From contig JAYWAL010000157.1 in assembly GCA_043782485.1 (NCBI GenBank), positions 1 through 53,882 on the forward strand: a stretch of DNA of 53,882 nt, in the 5' to 3' direction. Shown here piece after piece: positions 41,369-48,954 of this stretch. A program made the position numbers and the translations under genes. How positions within the stretch are numbered: position 1 is the stretch's first letter; every line of letters begins with the position of its first letter. The notes under the pieces are model-generated. The model was not told the DNA's origin. It saw nothing but the letters and a program-made list of their open reading frames with translations, and did not search any database. The stretch is from JANXUC01 sp043782485 (lineage in GTDB: Bacteria > Acidobacteriota > Terriglobia > Terriglobales > Acidobacteriaceae).

Positions 41369-42850
41369 ATGGGACTCGGTCCACTCGATCTCGGCATTGT
41401 TGCCATCTACCTCATCGGGATCACGCTGTTTGGTCTGCGCTTCCGGACGCGGCAACGTTCGCTCAAAGACTATTTTCTGGCCGACAAAAACATTCCCTGG
41501 TGGGCCATTTCCCTATCCATTGTGGCGGCGGAAACCAGCACGCTAACCGTAATCAGCGTCCCTGGTTTGGCTTACGAAAAGAATTTCACGTTCCTCCAGT
41601 TGGTGTTGGGATACATGCTCGGGCGCGTCGTCATTAGCTTCGTGCTGATTCCCCAATACTTCCGGGGAGATCTTTTCACCGCCTATCAACTGATCGAGCG
41701 ACGTTTCGGCCAGAAATTGCGCTCACTCACGGCAGGCCTGTTCCTGGTCACGCGCGCAGCCGCGGAAGGGGTGCGTATTTTTGCCGTCGCCATTGTGGTG
41801 GGGATTGCGCTGTCGAGCTGGCTGCAAGGTTTTAGCAACTTGGGCAGGGACGTAGCCGCCATCGGCATCGTCACTGTTTTGACGCTGATTTACACGTTTG
41901 AAGGTGGTATGGCGGCTGTGATCTGGACCGATGTGATCCAGACCTCGATTTACGTAGTTGGAACTATCATCGGGTTCTTCACCATCCTGCATTTGGTTCC
42001 GGGCGGATGGCACACGGTCAGCACAGTGGCCGGGTCGGCTGACAAGTTCCGAATGTTCGATTTCTCCTGGGATTTTTACAAGACTTACACGTTCTGGTCC
42101 GGAGTGATAGGAGGAGCGTTTCTTACCACTGCCAGTCATGGCACCGACCAGCTCATTGTGCAGCGACTATTGGCGGCTAAGACCCTGCGGCAATCTCAGA
42201 TGGCGTTGCTGATCAGCGGCGTGGCGGTGTTTTTTCAATTTGGATTGTTTCTTCTGGTAGGCGCCGCACTCTACGTGTTTTACCGGCTCAATCCGAATCT
42301 GATCGCCTTCTCCCGCGCCGACCGTATGTTCCCCACGTTCATCGTCTCGACCATGCCCGCCGGTATCCGCGGTTTACTGATCGCCGCCATTCTCGCAGCG
42401 GCTATGTCGAACCTAAGTGCCGCGCTCAACTCACTCTCTTCCACCACCATTTTGGACTTCTATGCCCGAATGCGGCCCGACCTACCCGAGGCGCGGCTGC
42501 TCTCGCTTTCCCGAAAGATCACGGTCGTATGGGGATTGGTTCTATTTGCGCTGGCCATTCTTTCCCGCAGCGGGGGCAGGGTTGTGGAACTGGGCCTCTC
42601 GATTGCGTCGGTGGCTTATGGTGCTCTGCTTGGAGTTTTCCTACTCGGCGTCCTGACGGCTAAGGCCACGGAAAACGGAGCCATGGTTGGCATGCTTTGC
42701 GGGTTTGTGACTAACATTTACTTGTGGCAATTTACCAAGGTGCCTTTCACTTGGTACGTGGCGCTCGGCAGTGCCGTGACCTTTGCCGTTGGGTACGCGA
42801 GCAGTCGCTTGTTCTTTGTCGCTCGCGAGCCTATGAGCAGTCCTACTTGA
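41369..42850 (+). CDS. Sodium:solute symporter family transporter
   Basis: A 493-residue SSS-family (PF00474) permease with about 13 hydrophobic segments. Diagnostic parts are DYFLADKNIPWWAISLSIVA near the start, AAETSTLTVISVPG (the Na2-site region), FSRADRMFPTFIVSTMPAG, and the later LIAAILAAAMSNLSAALNSL. It couples uptake of an organic solute to sodium entry, but the substrate (sugar, amino acid, nucleoside, sialic acid) is not readable. The 3' end overlaps the end of the convergent cytochrome b gene by 8 bp, with no terminator between them. Confidence 0.92.
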   Translation: MGLGPLDLGIVAIYLIGITLFGLRFRTRQRSLKDYFLADKNIPWWAISLSIVAAETSTLTVISVPGLAYEKNFTFLQLVLGYMLGRVVISFVLIPQYFRGDLFTAYQLIERRFGQKLRSLTAGLFLVTRAAAEGVRIFAVAIVVGIALSSWLQGFSNLGRDVAAIGIVTVLTLIYTFEGGMAAVIWTDVIQTSIYVVGTIIGFFTILHLVPGGWHTVSTVAGSADKFRMFDFSWDFYKTYTFWSGVIGGAFLTTASHGTDQLIVQRLLAAKTLRQSQMALLISGVAVFFQFGLFLLVGAALYVFYRLNPNLIAFSRADRMFPTFIVSTMPAGIRGLLIAAILAAAMSNLSAALNSLSSTTILDFYARMRPDLPEARLLSLSRKITVVWGLVLFALAILSRSGGRVVELGLSIASVAYGALLGVFLLGVLTAKATENGAMVGMLCGFVTNIYLWQFTKVPFTWYVALGSAVTFAVGYASSRLFFVAREPMSSPT

Positions 42851-44312
42851 GGCTTTCCACGTAGGCAATCAACGCCTTGGTATCGTCGGGCGGCAAGTCA
42901 ATCGGCGGCATACCGCCAGCGGTCATTTTCGTCGTGGGATGCTGAAACAGGGTGGCCACCTGCTCAGCCGATAGTTTCTTGGCTATGCCGACCAGTGGTG
43001 GTGCCGCCGCCGTGCCCGTACCGCCGTCGCCGTGGCAGGCATTGCACGATTGCGCTTCAAAGACGGTCTTTCCCTTGGCGGCGACGGGATCGGAGAGGGT
43101 CGTGTTCGCCGCCACCAAGGATGCCGAAGACAGTTCTGGCTCGAATGGCTTGCTGGCGTACTCGTTCTCTTCTGCCTGTTGCTTGGCCAGTTGCTGAGAA
43201 ACCCCAGCGTCATGCCGGTCCAGATACTGGCTGCGCAGTCCCAGCCCCACCAGCGCGAATACGACAAAAGCGTAAGCTCCCATCGCCGCGGGCCGCTTCC
43301 ACGGACGCCGTTCCACACTGCGGTCCAGAAACGGCAATGCCAGAATCGCTCCCACCACCAGCGACGGAATGATGAGAACGCCAACTACGGACATTGCTCC
43401 ATGCCAATACTTGAGCCACTGAAAAATTGGCAAGTAATACCATTCCGGGCGCGGGATGTATTGTGCGTCGGCTGGGTTCGCGGCGGGTCCGATCTGCATG
43501 GGCACCAAGAAGCAGAGCAGCCCGAGTCCTGCGATGAGCAGCGCCGTCAGCGAAAGATCCATCAGTACTTGCCGGGGATAGAAGAGTTCCGTCTTCTGCT
43601 TGGGATAGTACGGGTCTTCGTTCACCGGGCCAGCCGCGCCCGCCTTGCGAAACAGCAGAATGTGGGATGCAACCAGCGCAAAGATGGCCGCCGGGATCAG
43701 AAAAACGTGGGCCACAAAAAACCGCGAAATCGTGAGCGTGCCCATTTCCGTTCCGCCGCGCATCAGGCGCTTGAGGCTTTCGCCGATCCAGGGAATTTCG
43801 CTGGCCGCATTCGTGCCCACGGCCGTGGCAAAGTACGCCCGCTGGTCCCACGGCAGCAAGTACCCTGTAAATGCCATCGCCAACACCATCCCAAACAGCG
43901 CGCAGCCCGAGAGCCAAAGGATTTCCCGCCGTCCCTTGTACGCCCCGTAGATGTATGTCTGAGAAAGATGCAGAAACAGAACGACCACCATAGCGCTGGC
44001 ACCATAGGCATGTAGGCTGCGCAAAAAGGCCCCAGCCGTCACCGCCTTGGTAATGTAGGCCACCGTCGTATGGGCATGATCCGCCGAAGGAACGTAGTAC
44101 AACGCCAAAAATACGCCAGTAATGATCTGCGAAAGAAAAATGAACAACAGCCCCGACCCAAAGATATAAGCAAACCGCGCCCCGCCAGGAATCGGCTCGT
44201 CCAGCGCCGTCCGGAGTAAATCATCCAGGCCTGTCCGGTGGTTCAGCCAAGCCCACAAGCCGGACGCAGCATCGCTCTTCTGTTTCGAATTCATTCCAGG
44301 CCAGCTCCCCAT
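42843..44312 (-). CDS. Cytochrome b (bc/b6f-type) fused to a C-terminal cytochrome c domain
   Basis: A 489-residue fusion. The first 370 residues are a complete cytochrome b. Heme-ligand histidines lie in SLHAYGASAMVVVLFLH and ISRFFVAHVFLIPAA, and FTGYLLPWDQ and the Qo-site PEWY (RPEWYYLP) are present. Eight membrane segments fit. A linker leads to a single cytochrome c domain with CNACH (about residue 427) and a likely axial Met in MTAGGMPP. The complex oxidises quinol and passes electrons to c-type cytochromes. Start candidates are ATG 44312, directly after the Rieske stop, and ATG 44294, which has a better-spaced GGGGAGC. It is the last gene of a three-gene operon. Confidence 0.93.
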   Translation of the reverse strand: MGSWPGMNSKQKSDAASGLWAWLNHRTGLDDLLRTALDEPIPGGARFAYIFGSGLLFIFLSQIITGVFLALYYVPSADHAHTTVAYITKAVTAGAFLRSLHAYGASAMVVVLFLHLSQTYIYGAYKGRREILWLSGCALFGMVLAMAFTGYLLPWDQRAYFATAVGTNAASEIPWIGESLKRLMRGGTEMGTLTISRFFVAHVFLIPAAIFALVASHILLFRKAGAAGPVNEDPYYPKQKTELFYPRQVLMDLSLTALLIAGLGLLCFLVPMQIGPAANPADAQYIPRPEWYYLPIFQWLKYWHGAMSVVGVLIIPSLVVGAILALPFLDRSVERRPWKRPAAMGAYAFVVFALVGLGLRSQYLDRHDAGVSQQLAKQQAEENEYASKPFEPELSSASLVAANTTLSDPVAAKGKTVFEAQSCNACHGDGGTGTAAAPPLVGIAKKLSAEQVATLFQHPTTKMTAGGMPPIDLPPDDTKALIAYVESLK

Positions 44313-44912
44313 TTACCCAACCACTTCCTTGTCCGCCACCAGTTGCCGGAAATACTGAAATTGCACCAGCACCTGCCCACCCGCCACCGACATCGGCAGC
44401 GCATCCATCCCACGCAGCGATGGTCCGCTCACCCGCGTTCCATCCATCGTGAACGTCCCGCCGTGGCACGGACAGACGAACTGCCGCTTCTCCTTGTTCC
44501 ACGGAACGGTGCAGCCAAGGTGTGGGCAGACCGAAGTCAACACGCGCAGCTCCCCTTGGCTGTCCTTGGTGATGTAGACAGCCTTTTCTGATACGGCCTT
44601 CCGCCAACCATCCACCTGCTCAATCTGGATGGTCCGCAGCACTGGCTCGGTTAAAGAAGCAAACTCGCCCACCTCACCCACCGGCGAACTCTTCAACTCC
44701 GTCGTTCTTCGCAGCAGAGGAAACAGGGCAAACCGCAGCAGCGGAACCGACAGCAGCGCCCCCACGGAGAGCGAACCCACGGCCAGCAGCGCCCCCAAAA
44801 ACGAGCGCCGGTCTTTACTCGCCAAACCAGTCCTCGCCAAACTGTCGCCTTGCTCTGTGACGTCGGACTTGATGATGTTCTCTTCGACCATGTTTTCCTC
44901 GCGGTGGCTCAA
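44313..44912 (-). CDS. Rieske iron-sulfur subunit of a cytochrome bc complex
   Basis: A 199-residue Rieske protein. The 2Fe-2S ligands are in CPHLGC and CPCHGGTF, separated by 15 residues. An N-terminal anchor (RRSFLGALLAVGSLSVGALL, preceded by a twin-Arg-like SKDRRSF) directs the domain to the periplasm. It carries electrons from quinol at the Qo site of the neighbouring cytochrome b to a cytochrome c. Its stop is immediately followed by the cytochrome b start (TAAATG), which indicates coupling. The upstream gene is a small cytochrome c (12-bp gap). Confidence 0.95.
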   Translation of the reverse strand: MSHREENMVEENIIKSDVTEQGDSLARTGLASKDRRSFLGALLAVGSLSVGALLSVPLLRFALFPLLRRTTELKSSPVGEVGEFASLTEPVLRTIQIEQVDGWRKAVSEKAVYITKDSQGELRVLTSVCPHLGCTVPWNKEKRQFVCPCHGGTFTMDGTRVSGPSLRGMDALPMSVAGGQVLVQFQYFRQLVADKEVVG

Positions 44913-44924
44913 AGGCCAGCCGTG

Positions 44925-45251
44925 CTATTTCTTGGCCAATTGCCGGACGTATTGCACAAGTTCTTTCAGGTCTTCCGGCTGGATCTTTGCCCCGAATGCC
45001 GGCATTTTCCCTTTGCCTTTGCCAATCACCTCCGTCAGCTCCGCATCGGGTTTCGCCTGTACTTCCGGAGACCGCAAGTCTTTTGCCTTCAGCGCTTTAC
45101 CCGCTGCCGAGTCGCCGCTTCCATTCGCCGAGTGACACAGAGCGCAGTTCGCCTTGAATACCTTGGCCGAATCCGCCTCCGCCAGCGCCACTCCGGCCAA
45201 AATCCAGCAAAACAAGACCATCGCCCCGGTACCGCCCAAAATCGCTCGCAT
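44925..45251 (-). CDS. Small exported cytochrome c (class I, c6-like)
   Basis: A 108-residue monoheme cytochrome. A signal peptide (residues 1-24, ending VALA) precedes a c-type domain with CALCH (about residue 37-41) and a likely axial Met in KGKMPAFG. The fold length of about 84 residues fits a soluble class I carrier. It is the first gene of the operon with the Rieske protein and cytochrome b-c fusion, so it is either an electron acceptor or a stable subunit of that complex. Its upstream region has a CRP-like palindrome 182 bp away. Confidence 0.93.
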   Translation of the reverse strand: MRAILGGTGAMVLFCWILAGVALAEADSAKVFKANCALCHSANGSGDSAAGKALKAKDLRSPEVQAKPDAELTEVIGKGKGKMPAFGAKIQPEDLKELVQYVRQLAKK

Positions 45252-45726
45252 GTGCTCTCCTCAAAATGTGATTTCACAACCCACCGTTGCGGCCCATCTC
45301 TGTGCTGCATCGAACGACCCGATTAGAACACATGCCCCTATCTCCGACATGACCCGGATTGCACAGTCTCTGCCCGCCCCGGTTTCCCAGGCTGACCTGC
45401 AACCAAATCTTAAGTCTCGCGTCAAAAACTCGGTGTGAGCGCGGTCACACCCCGTAGTGACCCCATACACTTCTCTCCCGGCCAATTTTCTGAATAAGCA
45501 ACGCTTATCCCGGCCATAGATTTTAGTTTTAAGAAAAAATCCGATTACTCAAAAGAAAACTATGAGTTGGACTGAGCCGCCAGGCCTGCGTACTCTTGCC
45601 TCGCTGGGAGAGGTGCACCGTTCCAGTGGTGGAGCGAGTCGCGTGAGCGGTATGCGACGTCAACCCCAGACAGGCCTTCGGGTCTGTGGCACCGCAAAAT
45701 TCAACCCTCATCTGAAGGAGCTATGC
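45252..45726 (+). other. Divergent intergenic region with palindromes and a structured leader
   Basis: No gene is convincing here. It holds a GTGTGA-N6-TCACAC site (45433-45450), an ATAAGC-AAC-GCTTAT palindrome (45494-45508), and the amt leader. In that leader GTCGC/GCGAC (45638-45642 with 45654-45658) and ACAGGCC-TTCG-GGTCTGT (45670-45687) can form hairpins. AAGGAG lies 7 bp before ATG 45727. Confidence 0.6.
45433..45450. promoter_or_regulatory. CRP/FNR-type palindrome
   Basis: GTGTGA-GCGCGG-TCACAC is a perfect symmetric site with the TGTGA-N6-TCACA pattern of CRP-family regulators. It is 182 bp upstream of the cytochrome c start and 277 bp upstream of amt. The cytochrome operon is a plausible target. 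Confidence 0.6.
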
Positions 45727-47343
45727 ATGCGCGCATTGGCCGGAAAAAGTTCCAGATTGTCCCTATCCCAGAAGTTTGCCCGCCTTACGGGTAGGCTGCG
45801 CGAGCCGGAATGGCGCCGCTACGGAGGAGCCTTATTCGGCGGCAAGATGCTGGGAATCGGCTTGGTTCTAGCCATCATGGCTGCCATATCCACCGTATTT
45901 TTCACACACGCTTATGCACAGGGGGCCGCTCCTGAACTCAAGGCCGCCGACGTCGTCAATCCAGTCAATACAGCCTGGGTCCTGCTGGCGGCGTTCCTCG
46001 TCTTTGGCATGCAGGTCGGCTTCACCATGCTGGAGGCTGGTTTCTGCCGGTCCCGCGAAACGGTCAACGTGCTAATGGAATGCGTGGTTGACACCTGCCT
46101 ATGCGGCTTGCTGTTCTACGCTTTCGGTTTCGCCTTCATGTTCGCCCATGGCAATGGCTTCATTGGCTACCACTGGTTCTTCCTCCAGGGAGCGCCCGCC
46201 ACCTATGAGACCACCGGTGTAGCCTTCCTCGCCGTTTGGCTCTTCCAGTTCGCCTTCGCTGATACCTGCTCCACCATCACCTCAGGTGCCATGATTGGCC
46301 GCACCGGCTTCGTCGGCGATCTGCTCTACAGCGTCGCCGTTTCCGGATTCATTTACCCCATCATCGGCCACTGGGCCTGGGGTCCGGATGGATGGCTGGC
46401 TCTCATGGGCAGCGAGGGTCATTTCTTCCCTTCGCTTGGCATGGGTTTCCACGACTTCGCCGGTTCCACGGTCGTCCACACCATCGGCGGCTTTATCGCT
46501 CTGGCGGGCGCGATTGTTCTTGGTCCGCGCCTGGGCCGCACTTTTAAGCGCGATGGTGGCGCACCCATGTTGCCCCACGATCTAACCATTGCCGTCAGCG
46601 GCGGTCTGATCCTGTGGTTCGGCTGGTACGGCTTCAACCCTGGCAGCACGCTCTCCGCCATGGATTTTGAGGGCATCGGTCGCGTCGCCACCAATACCAC
46701 CCTAGCCGCTTGCGCCGCCGGTTTGACGGCCATGTTCTGGGCTTACATGTCCAGCAAGAAGTGGGACGCTGGCTTTACCACCAACGGTTTTCTCGCTGGA
46801 TTGGTAGCCATCACCTGCCCTTGCTACTGGGTTTCTCCTACCGGAGCGATCCTACTCGGAGCCGTCTCCGGCGTGGTCGTGGTTCTAGGAGTAGAACTTC
46901 TTGAGTATCTCCGAATTGATGATCCCATTGGCGCGGTGCCTGTGCACGGCATCTGCGGTATCTGGGGAACCCTCTCTCTCGGCCTATTTGCTTGCGGTCG
47001 CTATGGAGCCACCGGACCCACCGGCCCGGATAACTCCGCTCCGCTCACTGGCCTCTTCTATGGCGGCGGCTTGCAGGTGCTGAAGGCGCAATTCATTGGT
47101 AGCGCCGTCATCACTCTGTCGACATTTGCCGTGGCCATGGCGGTCATGTACCTGGTGAATGCCACCGGCCTGCTGCGTGTCTCGGAGGAAGGCGAACTCT
47201 ATGGCCTCGACCTGCACGAGCACGGCATCTCTGCCTATCCTGAGTATGTGATTTCCTCGATCGGTGCGCCCAGCGGTATGCGGCAAGCTTTGCCCATCAC
47301 CGATGTGAGCACCATGGCCAAGGTCACGCCACGCGCCAGCTAG
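45727..47343 (+). CDS. amt: Ammonium transporter (Amt/MEP/Rh family)
   Basis: A 538-residue ammonium channel. ATG 45727 is preceded by GAAGGAGCTATGC. The long N-terminal part (about 75 residues with a hydrophobic segment IGLVLAIMAAISTVFFTHAY) is a signal or extra helix before the Amt core. The core has PVNTAWVLLAAFLVFGMQVG and MLEAGFCRSRETVNVLME. The two channel histidines lie in FHDFAGSTVVHTIGG and VPVHGICGIWGT. A PII gene (glnK) is not next to it, although amt-glnK pairing is common. A terminator follows 18 bp after the stop. Confidence 0.95.
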   Translation: MRALAGKSSRLSLSQKFARLTGRLREPEWRRYGGALFGGKMLGIGLVLAIMAAISTVFFTHAYAQGAAPELKAADVVNPVNTAWVLLAAFLVFGMQVGFTMLEAGFCRSRETVNVLMECVVDTCLCGLLFYAFGFAFMFAHGNGFIGYHWFFLQGAPATYETTGVAFLAVWLFQFAFADTCSTITSGAMIGRTGFVGDLLYSVAVSGFIYPIIGHWAWGPDGWLALMGSEGHFFPSLGMGFHDFAGSTVVHTIGGFIALAGAIVLGPRLGRTFKRDGGAPMLPHDLTIAVSGGLILWFGWYGFNPGSTLSAMDFEGIGRVATNTTLAACAAGLTAMFWAYMSSKKWDAGFTTNGFLAGLVAITCPCYWVSPTGAILLGAVSGVVVVLGVELLEYLRIDDPIGAVPVHGICGIWGTLSLGLFACGRYGATGPTGPDNSAPLTGLFYGGGLQVLKAQFIGSAVITLSTFAVAMAVMYLVNATGLLRVSEEGELYGLDLHEHGISAYPEYVISSIGAPSGMRQALPITDVSTMAKVTPRAS

Positions 47344-47361
47344 ACGGCTTGTGGTTCCCAG

Positions 47362-47403
47362 AACCGGAGGCAGAGTCAATTCTGCCTCCGGTTTTATTTT
47401 TTT
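47362..47403 (+). terminator. Rho-independent terminator after amt
   Basis: AACCGGAGGCAGA (47362-47374) pairs perfectly with TCTGCCTCCGGTT (47381-47393) around GTCAAT, and the run TTATTTTTTT follows. This is a textbook intrinsic terminator. Confidence 0.96.
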
Positions 47404-47444
47404 CGGGAACGGACTCAATTTAGGATGGAAACGACGAACGCCGG

Positions 47445-48746
47445 ATGGAAGGTTTCGACCCTTCGCGCGTCGGCAATTCCAGTTTCCCAGAGGCGAAGTT
47501 GAATACCTCCCTGCAAATCCTGCTCTGCATTGCTGTCGTCATTGTGGCGGCTAAGCTGGCGGGAAACGTCGCAGCTAGCATCGGCCTTCCCCTCGTCCTA
47601 GGAGAACTGCTCGCGGGAGTGCTGCTCGGTCCCTCCTTCCTCAACGTTTGGAGCATTCCCTGGCTTGCCCATCCCGGCACCGCTTCGGTCCTGACAGTAT
47701 TCAAGATTCTGGCCGATCTCGGCCTAGTCGTCCTGATGTTCATTGCCGGAGTCGAAACTGATCTTTCTCGCATGCGCCGTACCGTGCTTCCCGCTTTTCT
47801 GGCCGGGATGGGCGGCGTGGTCCTCCCCATGGCTGGAGGGTACCTGCTTTCTACCAGATTCGGTTTTTCCCCAGCACAGGCCGTTTTCATCGGTACGATT
47901 CTGACCGCCACGAGCGTGACCATCACAGCCCAAGCGCTGCTCAACTTGGGCCAGCTCAAGTCGAAAGTGGGTTCCACCATTTTGGGGGCCGCCGTGATCG
48001 ACGACGTTCTGGGCCTGGTCGTACTCTCACTGGTAATTGCCCTGGGGCCAGTCTTGGCCCATACGGGACAATCGTCCTGGGGTGCGCTGTCCGCCACCTT
48101 GGGCCGCATGTTTCTTTGCTTGATCGGAATTGTGCTGCTGGGACCGTTTTTCACCCGCTGGGCGCTAAAATATGCCGCCCGCCTGCAAGGCAACCACACC
48201 GAGGTAGCCGTCGCTCTGGCCGTCGCCTTGTTCTTAGCCTTCCTCTCGCAGTGGGCTGGCGGACTGGCCGCGATCACCGGTTCCTATCTGGCTGGTCTGT
48301 TCGTCGCCATGTCGCCGGGGAGGGCAAAGGTCCAAGCCGACCTCCATCCCATGCTCAACTCCTTTTTCGGCCCCCTGTTCTTTGTTTCCGTGGGGATGGA
48401 AGTCAACGTCTGGCACATGGGCGGGCGCTTTCTCTTTTTCGTGCTCCTTCTGGCCGTCGCCGTTTTTGCCAAAATCGTTGGCTCCGGTCTGGGTGCCTAT
48501 TGCACAGGCTTTACCAGAAGGGAAGCGCTGGCAGTGGGCGTCGGGATGGTGCCGCGCGGCGAGGTCGGCCTCATCACTGCCAGCCTGGGCCTGGCAGTTG
48601 GCTTGGTCACCCGCGAGGTCTACGCGCAGGCGGTTGTGCTGGTGCTCGTGACCACCTTGATTACGCCCGGACTTCTGCGCTATTTGCTGCCGCGCGCCGG
48701 CGAACCCGTCACCCGCGAGGCGATGGCCCCGCTCCCAGCCGCCTGA
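47445..48746 (+). CDS. Cation:proton antiporter (CPA2 family)
   Basis: A 433-residue Na+/H+ exchanger-type membrane protein (PF00999). It has about 12 hydrophobic segments. LPLVLGELLAGVLLGPS is the usual second-helix pattern, and GTILTATSVTITAQALLNLG and GAAVIDDVLGLVVLS include the paired Asp of the ion site. Helices near the end (VGMVPRGEVGLITASLGLAVG) resemble NapA/KefB-like transporters. No TrkA-N or regulatory cytosolic domain is attached. The start is ATG 47445, and the N-terminal 15 residues before the first helix are hydrophilic. It lies directly after the amt terminator, so it has its own promoter. The ion carried (Na+, K+) is uncertain. Confidence 0.92.
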   Translation: MEGFDPSRVGNSSFPEAKLNTSLQILLCIAVVIVAAKLAGNVAASIGLPLVLGELLAGVLLGPSFLNVWSIPWLAHPGTASVLTVFKILADLGLVVLMFIAGVETDLSRMRRTVLPAFLAGMGGVVLPMAGGYLLSTRFGFSPAQAVFIGTILTATSVTITAQALLNLGQLKSKVGSTILGAAVIDDVLGLVVLSLVIALGPVLAHTGQSSWGALSATLGRMFLCLIGIVLLGPFFTRWALKYAARLQGNHTEVAVALAVALFLAFLSQWAGGLAAITGSYLAGLFVAMSPGRAKVQADLHPMLNSFFGPLFFVSVGMEVNVWHMGGRFLFFVLLLAVAVFAKIVGSGLGAYCTGFTRREALAVGVGMVPRGEVGLITASLGLAVGLVTREVYAQAVVLVLVTTLITPGLLRYLLPRAGEPVTREAMAPLPAA

Positions 48747-48807
48747 AATGGCAGTCGGTACGATGCAACGGCATTCACTAAGACAATGCTGGGTCTTCTT
48801 CCATGGG

Positions 48808-48835
48808 TTGTCGGCCTCGAAAACCCGTATATACT
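48808..48835 (+). promoter_or_regulatory. Candidate promoter of the kinase-TPR gene
   Basis: TTGTCG (48808-48813) and TATACT (48830-48835) are spaced 16 bp apart, a plausible sigma-70-type promoter about 100 bp upstream of the first AGGAG-ATG pair (48932-48942). Confidence 0.45.
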
Positions 48836-48954
48836 AGAGGTTATCCCCCTGGCTGGGGTCGGATCGAATACGTTCCGCACACCCAGCAGCCCGCCGTTGC
48901 CACAAAGAACGACTAGCTTCCGTTACTGCGCAGGAGCCGATGTGCTGGTGACGC

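Noticed and set aside
45666..45705. Possible sigma-54 promoter (TGGCAC) before amt
   Set aside because: TGGCAC is present, but the second element GC is not at the required distance of 12 bases.
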